DNA of 64,000 nt from CAVWDI01 sp963793095 (lineage in GTDB: Bacteria; Chloroflexota; Anaerolineae; Anaerolineales; UBA4823), in NCBI GenBank assembly GCA_963793095.1, contig CAWBYY010000002.1, forward strand, positions 930,001-994,000, given 5' to 3'. The notes under the pieces were generated by a model. The model made no database searches, was not told the DNA's origin, and saw nothing but the letters and a program-made list of their open reading frames with translations. Shown in pieces: positions 8,891 to 18,535 of the stretch; positions within the stretch are counted from its first letter, which is position 1, and every line of letters starts with the position of its first letter. A program made the translations under genes and the position numbers.

Positions 8891-9907
8891 ATGGTAAAAT
8901 TAAATGTTGTGGAAAATTCCCCCAATACTACGATTTTGCCTGCACCGCCCAGCCTGACGAAGTCTCTGATGGCTGGTTTTGATGCTGTTACCAACCACCT
9001 CGGCTTAATATTTTTTACTGTATTGCTGGATTTACTGCTCTGGTTTGGACCGAAAATTCGATTGTTATCGATGGTCGAGACTTTCTTCAACCAGCTCACC
9101 TCATTACCAGAATTAAAAACAGCTGAAATGACGGAATCGATCAATTTTACGCGCGATTTCTGGGTTGATTTTGCTGGAAGTTTTAATCTACTATCATTCT
9201 TACGGGCTTTTCCTATCGGGGTTCCGAGCTTGATGGTATCAAGATCGCCCATTGAAACACCACTTGGGATGCCCTTGTTTTATGAAATTAATTCGATTGT
9301 TGCTGTGCTGGGATTAGCTTTATTATTTATCCTAATTGGTTTACTGATCGGAACTGTATATTTCTCTCTTCTCTCTCAAGCTGCCGACACAGGTGAAGTT
9401 TCATTTATCAGAACTCTTCACGACCTTCCGTGGTTGGCAGTCCAGATTTTTATGCTTGCCATTCTAACTTTTTTGCTGTTACTTGCGACAGTAATTCCAT
9501 TTAGCTGCATTATGTCGGTAGTACTAATAAGCGGTTTGGGATTTGCCTGGTTTGGGTTTGTTCTCTTTTTTATGCTTGCTGGTTTGTTTTTATGGTTGAT
9601 GCTGCCGTTATTCTATTCACCGCATGGTGTTTTCTTAAAGCGTTTGGTTTTGCGTGAATCGATCCGTAACAGCGTCAGGGTTACCCGCTCAACATTGCCT
9701 ACCACAGGGTTCTTATTTCTTATTTTTGTAATTTTAAGCGAAGGATTGAAACTGCTCTGGCGCGTACCTCCGGATAATTCATGGTTTGTTCTGATTGGGA
9801 TACTCGGTCATTCATTTGTGGCTGCTAGTTTGATCGCAACCAGTTTTATCTTTTACAAGCAAGCTGACCTGTGGTTGCAAAATGAGAGATTAAACAACAC
9901 AATCTAA
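8891..9907 (+). CDS. Multi-pass membrane protein of unknown function
   Basis: This 338-aa protein has six or so long hydrophobic helices, for example residues ~40-52, 132-156, 190-245 and 275-325. A hydrophilic N-terminal region of about 35 residues precedes the first helix. The pattern resembles the DUF/YciC-like membrane proteins that sit beside housekeeping genes in Chloroflexota, but no catalytic motif is visible. The start at 8891 has no strong Shine-Dalgarno sequence. The gene lies about 50 bases upstream of gyrB on the same strand and could be co-transcribed with it. Confidence 0.6.
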   Translation: MVKLNVVENSPNTTILPAPPSLTKSLMAGFDAVTNHLGLIFFTVLLDLLLWFGPKIRLLSMVETFFNQLTSLPELKTAEMTESINFTRDFWVDFAGSFNLLSFLRAFPIGVPSLMVSRSPIETPLGMPLFYEINSIVAVLGLALLFILIGLLIGTVYFSLLSQAADTGEVSFIRTLHDLPWLAVQIFMLAILTFLLLLATVIPFSCIMSVVLISGLGFAWFGFVLFFMLAGLFLWLMLPLFYSPHGVFLKRLVLRESIRNSVRVTRSTLPTTGFLFLIFVILSEGLKLLWRVPPDNSWFVLIGILGHSFVAASLIATSFIFYKQADLWLQNERLNNTI

Positions 9908-9956
9908 ATTTATTGAAGTTAAATTCAAATTGGGCGAAAGCTCGACGGAGGCATTG

Positions 9957-11876
9957 GTGGTAAAAAAAGTTGCAGCTTCATATGATGCTGAAGATATCCA
10001 GGTTTTAGAAGGTTTAGAAGCCGTTCGCAGGCGGCCGGGGATGTATGTTGGGGGCACCGATATTAAAGCTCTTCACCATTTGATCTATGAGGTAGTTGAC
10101 AATTCGATCGATGAGGCCCTGGCTGGTTCTTGCGACCGCATCGATGTGATCATCCATCCGGAAAGCAGTGTGACCGTATTTGACAATGGACGCGGAATCC
10201 CGGTCGGGATCCACTCGCAAACCAATAAACCAGCCCTTGAGGTGGTTATGACTACTCTCCATGCTGGTGGGAAATTTGGGGGCGGGAGTTATAAAGTCTC
10301 CGGCGGTTTGCATGGTGTTGGAGTATCAGCAGTAAATGCCTTATCGGAATGGTGTGAGGTAGAAGTATCCCGGGCAGGCAAAATCTATTCTCAGCGTTAC
10401 CAGCGTGGGGTTCCAACTGGCCCTGTGGAGGTTGTTGGCGAATCGAACCCAAAGGAAACCGGGACAAGGACAACCTTCAAGTACGATTCTGAAATCTTCA
10501 AAGGCGATCAGGACTACCGGTTCGACACGCTTGTCCAGCGTTTCCGGGAAATGGCTTTTGTGACCCGCGGCGTAACCATTTTTCTCCTGGATGAGCGCTC
10601 AAACCGCGAGATGACCTTTTATTTTGAGGGTGGAATCACATCTTTTGTCCGCTACCTGAATCGCAACCGCCAGATCATTCATCCAGTTGTTTATATAGAA
10701 AAGATGGTTGATGGTTCTAATATTGAAGCCGCAATCCAGTACACAAATGTGTTTTCCGAATCGGTGTATGCCTTTGCAAATACCATCAATACCATCGATG
10801 GGGGCACCCACCTGACCGGATTACGCTCAGCGATTACCAGGACGATTAATGACTATGCCCGAAAGTCGGGTTTGTTGAAAGATTCAGACGCCAATTTCAG
10901 CGGTGATGACACCCGGGAGGGATTAACCGCCATAATAAGCATCAAGCACCCTGATCCTCAATTTGAGAGCCAGACGAAGGTAAAATTGATGAACCCTGAG
11001 CTGCAGGCCAGCGCCCAGCAGGTGGTGGGTGAGGCTTTCAGCTCGTTTCTTGAAGAGAATCCTTCCGCCGCAAAAGCTATTGTCCAGAAGTGTCTGACTT
11101 CTGCCCGGGCAAGGGATGCAGCCCGCAAAGCGAGAGACCTTGTTATCCGTAAGTCGGCGCTGGAGAGCCTGACTTTGCCGGGCAAACTTGCTGATTGTTC
11201 TGAACGGGACCCCGAGAAAACCGAGTTATACATTGTTGAGGGTGACTCCGCAGGCGGCAGCGCGAAGCAGGGCCGGGATCGCCATTTTCAAGCCATACTC
11301 CCTCTGCGGGGTAAGATACTCAACACAGAGCGAGCACGTCTGGACAAGATCCTGGCGAATAATGAAGTAAAAGCCCTCATATCCGCTCTGGGTACAGGCA
11401 TTGGAGAAGGCTTTGATATTTCCGGGCTGCGTTACGGCAGGATTATCATCATGACCGACGCCGATGTTGACGGCAGCCACATCCGTACTCTGCTGTTAAC
11501 TTTTTTCTTCCGGTATATGCCTCAGTTAATAGAAGAAGGGCATCTTTATATCGCCCAACCGCCTCTGTACCGTATGACGTATAAGAAGAATGCCCAGTAT
11601 ATTTATTCTGAGGATGAGAAAGACCGGGTTATCAAGGAAATCGGTGTCGATACAGAAAAGGTAAACCTGCAGCGTTACAAAGGTCTGGGAGAGATGAACC
11701 CCTCCCAGTTATGGGACACGACAATGGATCCGGGAAACCGGACCTTGCTGCTGGTGACAATTGAGGATGCTGCTGAAGCGGACCGGACATTTGATATGCT
11801 GATGGGGGCAGCTGTGCCGCCGCGCCGGCGTTTCATCCAGACCCACGCTCATGAGGTGCGAAACCTCGATATTTAA
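9957..11876 (+). CDS. gyrB: DNA gyrase subunit B
   Basis: This is the type II topoisomerase ATPase subunit. The GHKL ATPase domain (LEAVRRRPGMYVGG, EVVDNSIDEALAG, DNGRGIPV, GGLHGVGVSAVNALS) is followed by the TOPRIM region, with EGDSAGGSAKQGRD near residue 428 and DADVDGSHIRTLLLTFFFR near 500. It ends with RYKGLGEMNPSQLWDTTMDP. The GTG at 9957 is preceded by GGAGG at 9947-9951 with ideal spacing, so it is preferred. An upstream in-frame TTG at 9930 would add nine residues without a ribosome site. At about 640 aa it is the usual length for the short GyrB form. Only 14 bases separate it from the kinase gene downstream. Confidence 0.95.
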   Translation: MVKKVAASYDAEDIQVLEGLEAVRRRPGMYVGGTDIKALHHLIYEVVDNSIDEALAGSCDRIDVIIHPESSVTVFDNGRGIPVGIHSQTNKPALEVVMTTLHAGGKFGGGSYKVSGGLHGVGVSAVNALSEWCEVEVSRAGKIYSQRYQRGVPTGPVEVVGESNPKETGTRTTFKYDSEIFKGDQDYRFDTLVQRFREMAFVTRGVTIFLLDERSNREMTFYFEGGITSFVRYLNRNRQIIHPVVYIEKMVDGSNIEAAIQYTNVFSESVYAFANTINTIDGGTHLTGLRSAITRTINDYARKSGLLKDSDANFSGDDTREGLTAIISIKHPDPQFESQTKVKLMNPELQASAQQVVGEAFSSFLEENPSAAKAIVQKCLTSARARDAARKARDLVIRKSALESLTLPGKLADCSERDPEKTELYIVEGDSAGGSAKQGRDRHFQAILPLRGKILNTERARLDKILANNEVKALISALGTGIGEGFDISGLRYGRIIIMTDADVDGSHIRTLLLTFFFRYMPQLIEEGHLYIAQPPLYRMTYKKNAQYIYSEDEKDRVIKEIGVDTEKVNLQRYKGLGEMNPSQLWDTTMDPGNRTLLLVTIEDAAEADRTFDMLMGAAVPPRRRFIQTHAHEVRNLDI

Positions 11877-11890
11877 TTGTTAAGTTAAAA

Positions 11891-14095
11891 ATGACCCTTG
11901 AAAAAGGCGTGATCCTCAACAACCGCTACCGGATTGTTGACGTGCTGGCTCAGGGGGGGATGGGTTCGGTATACCATGCGCTCGATTTGCACCTCGGGAT
12001 AGAAGTCGCGGTTAAGGAAAACCTGTTCGCGACCGGCGGGTACGCACGCCAGTTTCACCGGGAAGGCATCATTCTCGCTCAACTCAGGCATCCGAATTTG
12101 CCCCGGGTTACGGATCAGTTTCTCGTTGAAGGCCAGGGACAGTACCTGGTAATGGACTTCATCAAGGGTGAAGACCTTCGCGAACGAATAGAACGTATGG
12201 TTGTGGTGCCTGCTGGTGAAGCCGCTGCGATTGGTGCTGCGATCTGTGACGCGTTAACCCACCTGAATTCCCAGACCCCGCCGATCGTACACCGGGATAT
12301 TAAACCCGGTAATGTAAAAATATCGCCGGAGGGAAACGTCTATCTGGTTGACTTTGGCCTGGCCAAAACCCTCCAGGGTTCCCAAACCACCACAACTGGC
12401 GCCCGCGCCATGACCCCAGGGTATTCCCCGCCCGAACAGTACGGCACCGCCCGGACCGACCACCGTTCGGACATCTTCTCGCTTGGAGCGACCCTTTATG
12501 CCGCATTGACAGGAGTGATACCGGAGGACCCAATTGCCCGGACAATGGAACAGGTCGTCTTGACTCCTGTCAGGGACCGCAATGACGGAATTTCTAAAGA
12601 ATTGGCACATGTGGTCGAAAAGGCGCTTGCGATTGAACCGGATAAGCGCTTCCAGAACTCGCTTGAATTTAAAAGCGCGTTGTTGAAAGCTGCTGACCGG
12701 GAAGGGCAAAGGACGGAGGTGTTTATCGTCAGCCCCTCTCCAGTTACTGACGAGGCATTACATCCTTCTTTGTTATCCGAGGGAAATCTTGAAGGCGATT
12801 CAAATTTGTTCCTGGGTCTGGATACCGGATCAGAAAGGATCCCTGCTGTTGGTTCCAATCCGGGTAAATTCAGGTTGTTTTCAAGCATCAATCAAGGATA
12901 TTCGAAGCTTGGCTGCTGGATGATTGGCGGCATCGCGCTGGCGCTCGTTCTGGTTGGAGGATTTACTTTCTATAACCTGATCCCCAAAAACCAGGCCGTA
13001 AATATTATTGATCCTGCTAGAGTTGAAGCGACCCGGACTGGTATTTCCACCGGTGTTAATCCAACCGGTGATGCCTCGCCGCCTTCTGAACCTGAAAGCC
13101 CCTCAGCATCCGACCTTCCGGAAGATGGATTGACTCCTGATGCCACAGATCTTGAAATCCGGGAGGAAAATGGCGCAATTCCGGAATCTGCCATAGCTAT
13201 TGTTGATCCTACTCAGGCGGTTCAGCCTCAAGCCGTCGAGACCCCTTTAGGCGGCGGTTTCGGTCAGATCGCCTTCGCCTCGGCCCGTAACAGTGGCGTC
13301 CAGATCCACATAATGAATATCAATAACAGGGAAATCGAGCAGATAACAAGTATTCCCGGAGGCGCTTGCCAGCCGGATTGGTCGCCGGATAATGACCGTC
13401 TTGTCTTTGTGTCGCCTTGCAGTTTTAATCAAGAGGCTTATCCCGGTTCCGCCCTATTTACAATCAACATTGATGGGACTGGACTGACGCCGATTCCCAC
13501 TGTTCCGGGCGGCGATTTTGACCCAACCTGGTCGCCGGATGGCAACAAAATCGCATTTACCTCGCTACGGGAAAATGGGCAGGCGCAGGTATATGTTTAC
13601 GACCTTGAGCAAGGATTGGCGGTTAATTTATCCGAGAGTTATTCGATTGACAGGCAGCCCGCATGGTCTCCCGGCGGCGATAAAATAATATTTTCTTCCG
13701 AAAGGCTTGGCGTACCTCAGATCTGGGTGATGGATGCAGATGGAGGTAATCAGAAGCTCGTAACCAGAAGCACAAATTACATCAATTTACATCCGGATTG
13801 GTCGCCAAATGGCCAGACCATACTTTTCACCCAGTTGATCGTTCAGGGTGGAATTCCAAGGCTGGCGGTTTCTCCTTTTTTGTATGAAGAATACGAGGAA
13901 TACCGCTTTTCCCAGGAACGGACTCCAATGCGGGAGGGAAAATTTTCGCCGGACGGATTCTGGATCCTTTACGAAGGGTGGCAAACCGACAGCAATCAAA
14001 ATATTTACCTGATATCCGCAAATGGAGCGTTGAACGAAGCGATAACCTCTGACCCGGCTGAGGACTTTGATCCTGCCTGGAATCCTTCTTTCTGA
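11891..14095 (+). CDS. Ser/Thr protein kinase with extracytoplasmic TolB-like propeller
   Basis: This 734-aa protein has an N-terminal PknB-like kinase: glycine loop AQGGMGSVY, catalytic Lys in VAVKENL, HRDIKPGNV, DFGLAK and GYSPPEQYGT. A single transmembrane helix lies at about residues 338-362 (MIGGIALALVLVGGFTFY). After a Pro/Ser/Glu-rich linker comes a repeated beta-propeller with the TolB/WD40-like signature DWSPDNDRL, TWSPDGNKIAF, AWSPGGDKIIF and DWSPNGQTILF. The layout suggests a sensor whose outer propeller binds a ligand and whose inner kinase signals. It is the first gene after gyrB, probably on the same transcript, and converges with the minus-strand operon at 14106. Confidence 0.88.
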   Translation: MTLEKGVILNNRYRIVDVLAQGGMGSVYHALDLHLGIEVAVKENLFATGGYARQFHREGIILAQLRHPNLPRVTDQFLVEGQGQYLVMDFIKGEDLRERIERMVVVPAGEAAAIGAAICDALTHLNSQTPPIVHRDIKPGNVKISPEGNVYLVDFGLAKTLQGSQTTTTGARAMTPGYSPPEQYGTARTDHRSDIFSLGATLYAALTGVIPEDPIARTMEQVVLTPVRDRNDGISKELAHVVEKALAIEPDKRFQNSLEFKSALLKAADREGQRTEVFIVSPSPVTDEALHPSLLSEGNLEGDSNLFLGLDTGSERIPAVGSNPGKFRLFSSINQGYSKLGCWMIGGIALALVLVGGFTFYNLIPKNQAVNIIDPARVEATRTGISTGVNPTGDASPPSEPESPSASDLPEDGLTPDATDLEIREENGAIPESAIAIVDPTQAVQPQAVETPLGGGFGQIAFASARNSGVQIHIMNINNREIEQITSIPGGACQPDWSPDNDRLVFVSPCSFNQEAYPGSALFTINIDGTGLTPIPTVPGGDFDPTWSPDGNKIAFTSLRENGQAQVYVYDLEQGLAVNLSESYSIDRQPAWSPGGDKIIFSSERLGVPQIWVMDADGGNQKLVTRSTNYINLHPDWSPNGQTILFTQLIVQGGIPRLAVSPFLYEEYEEYRFSQERTPMREGKFSPDGFWILYEGWQTDSNQNIYLISANGALNEAITSDPAEDFDPAWNPSF

Positions 14096-14105
14096 TTCGA
14101 TTTTC

Positions 14106-15866
14106 TTATTCTGGTTGGGCCATCTCGCTTAGATATTTCTCCCTGTTTGTGTTCCGGGCGATCTTTCCGCTGCTGGTTTTTATCAGCCAGTTTTTCCCGA
14201 CAATATGGACTTTTCTAAGGGTGATGTCAGTCCCACGCGTGATTTTATCGCGAATTTCATCCGCAATTCTCTCGATCTCGGGGATTGTTTCTGGTTCGCC
14301 AGCAAATTTGATATCCAAATCGCTTTCAGCAATGAGAACCACCTCCTCAGTGCCCGATTTTTCACTGTATACTCCAAAAGCCGCCACTCTCCCTGGATGC
14401 ACGCCTTTCACTTCACCTGCCAGAGTTTCCAGGTCCTGGGGATAAATATTTTTTCCTCCAACGATGATCAGATCCTTAATTCTCCCGGTAACATAAAGTT
14501 CCTCCCCTGAAATATATCCCAGGTCTCCAGTCATGTACCAGCCGTCGCGAAATGCTTCATTTGTGAGATCTGGGCGGTTGTAATATCCAGAAAGCATATA
14601 CTCGCTTTTGATAACGATTTCACCCACATGTCGATCAGGGAGGTCTTCTCCGTCTGGACCGAGGATTCGGATTTCAGTACCTGGGATTGGCTTGCCCGCA
14701 GAAAGCATTTTGATGTGGGGGCGATTTATTTCTTGGTCTTTGAAGTTTAGCGATTTTTCCCACTTCCTGGGGTGAGTGAGGGGTTTTGCGATTCTATTCT
14801 GGTTGAATGCCCCTCTGTCGATTATGTCTACCATTACATCGGTTTCAATCCCTCCCTGAGTGACAGCAAATACATTCTCAGCCATCGCGTAGGATGTGGC
14901 TAAACTCTTGCTTCGCAGGCCGGATGGCTCGAACCGCTCCAGGAATTTCTTATGGCTGTTCCAGTACATCGGTTCCGAGCAGTTAATCAGCGCCCGTAAA
15001 CTGGACAGATCCACGTTCACCAGATCTTTATCTCTGATTTTCTGTGCGCAGAAGTTGAATGCAAAATTTGGTATCCAGCTCAGGGTGCCCTGATAGTCTG
15101 AGATCGACTGCAGCAGCCTGTAGGGTGCCCTGATCCAGTCGAAAGGGGACATAAGTACCAGCGGAATTTGTTTCAAGATCGGTAAAATGAAACCGGCGAT
15201 CAAGCCCATGTCATGGTAAAGCGGCAGCCAGCTTACAATTACATCTCCACTGTTAAGCAGCAGGGCTGCTGAATAATTATCGATCTGATTGCGGACAGCC
15301 CGGTGCGAGAGGGCGACCCCTTTTTGCAATCCGGTTGTACCGGATGAGTGCTGGAGCAGGACGATCTGTTCTGGCGATTGGTGTGTTCCAGGCAGGTGGC
15401 TGAAGTCGACCTGTCTGCCCGGACTGAAATTCATTTTTATTTCTTTATCCGTAAGGATGCATCGAACGCCTGTTCCCTGGCTTGCATTGAGGACATCCTG
15501 TTTGAATCCGGGAGATGTAATCACTGCCGCGGGCGCGGTGATTTTAAACAATGAGATCAGGGATTTCCTGTAATTGTCTGGTGACAGTTTCTCGGTGAGA
15601 AATGGCATGATTGAAGGAATCACCCCGCATAGCACTGATCCGAAGAACGCGGAAATTAGGTCTTCACCGTGATCCAGGATCAAAATAGCTACTTCACCCG
15701 GCATGATCCCTGAACTTTGCAGCGCCTGGCTGTACCTTTCAGAGCAGGTTAGAAATTCCCTGTGGGTATAGGATTTTTCTGATTTATCACTGGACAGCAG
15801 CGTGAGCGCGGTCCTGTCCGGAACTTCGCGGTAATTTTTTTCTAATATTTTTGTAAAGGTTTCCAT
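14106..15866 (-). CDS. Fatty acyl-AMP ligase (FAAL-like), DltA position in a Dlt-like operon
   Basis: This 586-aa adenylate-forming enzyme has the P-loop HSSGTTGLQKG at about 173-183, YHDMGL, GWYMTGDLGYISGEELYVTGRIKDLIIVGGKN and a C-terminal lysine in KTSSGKIARN. The MLSAGKPIPGTEIRILGPDG region and overall spacing match long-chain acyl-AMP ligases that load acyl carrier proteins rather than CoA. The ATG at 15866 is preferred to an upstream TTG at 15875. It is the last gene of the operon, 33 bases after the acyl carrier protein gene that is its likely acceptor. FAAL versus ordinary acyl-CoA ligase is an inference from similarity and context. Confidence 0.82.
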   Translation of the reverse strand: METFTKILEKNYREVPDRTALTLLSSDKSEKSYTHREFLTCSERYSQALQSSGIMPGEVAILILDHGEDLISAFFGSVLCGVIPSIMPFLTEKLSPDNYRKSLISLFKITAPAAVITSPGFKQDVLNASQGTGVRCILTDKEIKMNFSPGRQVDFSHLPGTHQSPEQIVLLQHSSGTTGLQKGVALSHRAVRNQIDNYSAALLLNSGDVIVSWLPLYHDMGLIAGFILPILKQIPLVLMSPFDWIRAPYRLLQSISDYQGTLSWIPNFAFNFCAQKIRDKDLVNVDLSSLRALINCSEPMYWNSHKKFLERFEPSGLRSKSLATSYAMAENVFAVTQGGIETDVMVDIIDRGAFNQNRIAKPLTHPRKWEKSLNFKDQEINRPHIKMLSAGKPIPGTEIRILGPDGEDLPDRHVGEIVIKSEYMLSGYYNRPDLTNEAFRDGWYMTGDLGYISGEELYVTGRIKDLIIVGGKNIYPQDLETLAGEVKGVHPGRVAAFGVYSEKSGTEEVVLIAESDLDIKFAGEPETIPEIERIADEIRDKITRGTDITLRKVHIVGKNWLIKTSSGKIARNTNREKYLSEMAQPE

Positions 15867-15899
15867 TATGCCCAATAGCTGAACGGAATTTTTTATGTC

Positions 15900-16145
15900 T
15901 CACATTCTTTTTTCAATCAGCCTGGCTAGTTCTTCGATTGTGTCGAAAGATTCCCCGTTTAGTTCTGTGTCGTCAATCTGGACGCCGAATTGATCCTCCA
16001 CAAATAATGCCAGGTCAACCAGGCTGAAGGAATCGATCATTCCACTGGAAATGATCTCTTTATCCGGTGGAATAACTTTTTGAGGTTGTTTCAGAATTTC
16101 TTCGGCGATATATTTTGAGAGAAAATTCCTGATATTGCTGTCCAT
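15900..16145 (-). CDS. Acyl carrier protein
   Basis: This 81-aa acidic protein has a phosphopantetheine attachment motif GMIDSFSLVDLALFVEDQFG, with the modified serine at residue 39. It then runs to a helix-rich end (FDTIEELARLIEKRM). It is not the housekeeping AcpP (no DSLDTVEL core) but a specialised carrier of the DltC/D-alanyl-carrier or FAAL-partner type. It sits between the SGNH lipoprotein gene and the acyl-AMP ligase, 20 and 33 bases apart. Its expected job is to carry the activated acyl group from the ligase to the membrane acyltransferase. Confidence 0.9.
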   Translation of the reverse strand: MDSNIRNFLSKYIAEEILKQPQKVIPPDKEIISSGMIDSFSLVDLALFVEDQFGVQIDDTELNGESFDTIEELARLIEKRM

Positions 16146-16165
16146 AGATAATTAAAAAATCATTT

Positions 16166-17215
16166 TCAGGGGGTTTCGATTGCTTTTCGCCACACAGCGT
16201 CGAGGGTTTGCAGGGCGGTCAGGTTCCGAATTGTCCAGGCGGTATTCATTGAATTGGGATCATTAAAATCATTGTTTCCCCAGGTCATGTGCACACCGTC
16301 TTCCTGCAGCCCTTTGTTGGGGGTGTCCTGAACTGCCCGCCAGAAATTCACCAGCGGTATATCGTATTCAAGGGCAAGATTTGCAATTGTGAAATTGATA
16401 CTTCCATCCCCCTCCTGGTTGTCAGCTTTGGTAGAAAGGATCGGAATCACTCCGTTATCGATTGAATATTCGATAATCTTCCGCATGCTGGGTTCAAATT
16501 CATCCGGGTGCCAGATGTCATTGGCGCCCAGCATGATGAAAGCGATGATCGGGTTGTTCACCCTGTACTCGCATTCTAGCGGACCTTCGTTTGGATCGCA
16601 TAGTTTGATATCTGACCATAATGGCACAAACAGTGAGGGGGCGTTGAAACCGGCTCTGGCGGCCAGGCTTGTGCGCTCGTGCGAACCGGCAAATTCCGAA
16701 ATTACCTCGTTCAGATACTGGTATTCGCCCAGATCATAGTATTTTGGACCCCGGTCAAAATCACCCAGAAACCAGGTTGGCGTGCTCCCGCAGTCACCGA
16801 TCTTGGAGTAAACATCAGGATTTCTTCCAAGTTCCAGGCCCCGTTTATAGATTGTTTTCACGTTGTCGCTCACATGCGGGATAACCGGCAGACCTTTCCA
16901 TGCGTTGGATGAAAGTGATCGAGCCGGTTTGTTGTCCGGGCCTGGAATTTCGGTGAGTTCCAGCCGGACAGTTTCTGTCCCGGTAATTTTATCCATATCA
17001 CCCGGGTTTGTATCGATTCTGGTTGGCAGGATTTTAATTTCAGTCGCTGTATTTCCTGCTGCATGAGGTGTTACTGTGTTGGTGGCTTTTTGTGTTTCCG
17101 TGTGTGTGGGTTGGCGGTTGTCTTGTTCAACCGTCAATACGGGTGCTGTTTGACCAGCACACCCGCAAAGTAAAAGCATAATGGATAATTGAATGATTAA
17201 GAATTGTCGCTTCAT
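16166..17215 (-). CDS. SGNH/GDSL-type hydrolase lipoprotein
   Basis: This 349-aa protein has a signal peptide ending in lipobox LLLCGCAG (Cys about 19). A Thr/Pro-rich spacer of about 80 residues follows, then an SGNH fold: block I KIGDCGS, block III GANDI, and catalytic DGVHMTW near the C-terminus. Block I reads GDC rather than GDS, so the nucleophile is probably the following serine or is altered; this is odd and worth noting. The protein is predicted to sit outside the membrane, anchored by lipid. In an operon with MBOAT and carrier protein it could finish acyl transfer to, or trim acyl groups from, a cell-envelope polymer. Confidence 0.78.
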   Translation of the reverse strand: MKRQFLIIQLSIMLLLCGCAGQTAPVLTVEQDNRQPTHTETQKATNTVTPHAAGNTATEIKILPTRIDTNPGDMDKITGTETVRLELTEIPGPDNKPARSLSSNAWKGLPVIPHVSDNVKTIYKRGLELGRNPDVYSKIGDCGSTPTWFLGDFDRGPKYYDLGEYQYLNEVISEFAGSHERTSLAARAGFNAPSLFVPLWSDIKLCDPNEGPLECEYRVNNPIIAFIMLGANDIWHPDEFEPSMRKIIEYSIDNGVIPILSTKADNQEGDGSINFTIANLALEYDIPLVNFWRAVQDTPNKGLQEDGVHMTWGNNDFNDPNSMNTAWTIRNLTALQTLDAVWRKAIETP

Positions 17216-17314
17216 AATCTATTTTGTTACACTGTTTATGGGATGCTCCCATTAATCTCGCTTTTGGATTGGCGTGGATAATTACTCAATTGCCCTATGT
17301 TATACCGCAGGATC

Positions 17315-18473
17315 TTACTCGCCTTCGGAAATGGTTTCCAGGATTGCCCTGGCGATTAACGATGCGAACTCTTCAGTTCCTCCTGGGGTCATGTGAATTG
17401 CGCTGTTTGTAAATTCAGAAGGGTCGATTGTATCCCAGTAGTCCCTGTATATCCAGTTATTCCGTTTGTTTAACTCGTTCATTTTTTCCCTGAATGAATC
17501 AAATGCCCAGCGCGGGTAATAAAAATTATAACGAATGTCGCTGTTGGCGCCGCTGCTGATGAAAACCGGTTCATTGATAATCATAACAGGCGTATCTCCA
17601 GCAAGCTTTATGCCCGCATTTATTACCTCAAACGCCAGTCCATCCTCGTCTAACTCTGGAGGTATCTGGTCGTGGAACCTGTTATCATCCGGCAGGTCTT
17701 CCAGCCTTGGGTCAAACACCTCCGGAATTTCCTGGTCGATTCCGGTTGCCGCCCACATCATCCCGTAAATCTGCAGACGGATTAAATCTGCCAGGGAGCG
17801 TCTGGATCCGGGGATTGTTCGCTCCAGGAGATCAGTAAAATCCGTTTCCAGGCTGCTGGTTTCAAACTCCAACCCGGTCAGGTCAGCCAGATCTTCGATA
17901 GCCTGGGGGTTTTTCTGCAGCAGGGGAGGAAACAATTGTTTATCTTCTGGAAATGATTCCAGCGTCATCGGCCAGACGATAAGGTCCGGTTCGTATTCGA
18001 GCGCTCTCTGTAAAAACAGCAGGTCCTTGGTCAGGGACATTACTGGATACCCGAGGTTGTAAGCGCGCAGATGTTTTCCATCTGGCATTCTGATGTTTTG
18101 TTGGTTCAGATACTCGCTTACAGTTTCATCCGGCTGCAGCAGGAATCCCCATGTTGCCGAGTCTCCCGATCAGGATTACCCTGAATTCATCATCCGGTTT
18201 TTGACTGTCGGAGATTTTATGTGATGCAAACATAGCATCCAGGTTAAACAGGCTCAGGTTATAGGATTTTGAGGGGTTATCCCCGTACGGCAGCCGTTTC
18301 CTGCCCGGAAAAACCAGGTTGTAGGCTGAAATTTTACCCAGTGCAGGCAGCGGGTAGAAAAAGACAAAGATCAGGTTGATGAGCGTAAATACGACCAGCG
18401 CCTTCACTGCAATCTTTGCGGTTTTGCCTGTGCTTCTATTCACCTTTCCGTCATTAACATCAAACTCGTTCAT
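17315..18473 (-). pseudogene. Membrane-anchored SGNH protein (DltD/AlgJ-like partner), one frameshift
   Basis: The N-terminal part (from 18473) has one transmembrane helix (VKALVVFTLINLIFVFFYPL). It runs to VILIGRLGNMG, where the frame breaks. Removing one base from the run at 18165-18167 gives VILIGDSATWGFLLQPDET, a clear GDS nucleophile block, joined to the second frame. That frame ends with SAIHMTPGGTEEFASLIARAI, which carries the catalytic His. The repaired protein is about 385 aa with a single N-terminal anchor and an outside SGNH domain, the layout of DltD and AlgJ/AlgX-type MBOAT partners. It lies 62 bases after the MBOAT gene. Sequencing error in a G run is the simplest explanation for the break. 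Confidence 0.78.
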
Positions 18474-18535
18474 GGTTTGTGGCTGGTAAGTTCAAAAATT
18501 GATATTTTATCCTGCCTGCTTCAGTGCATTGGTTG

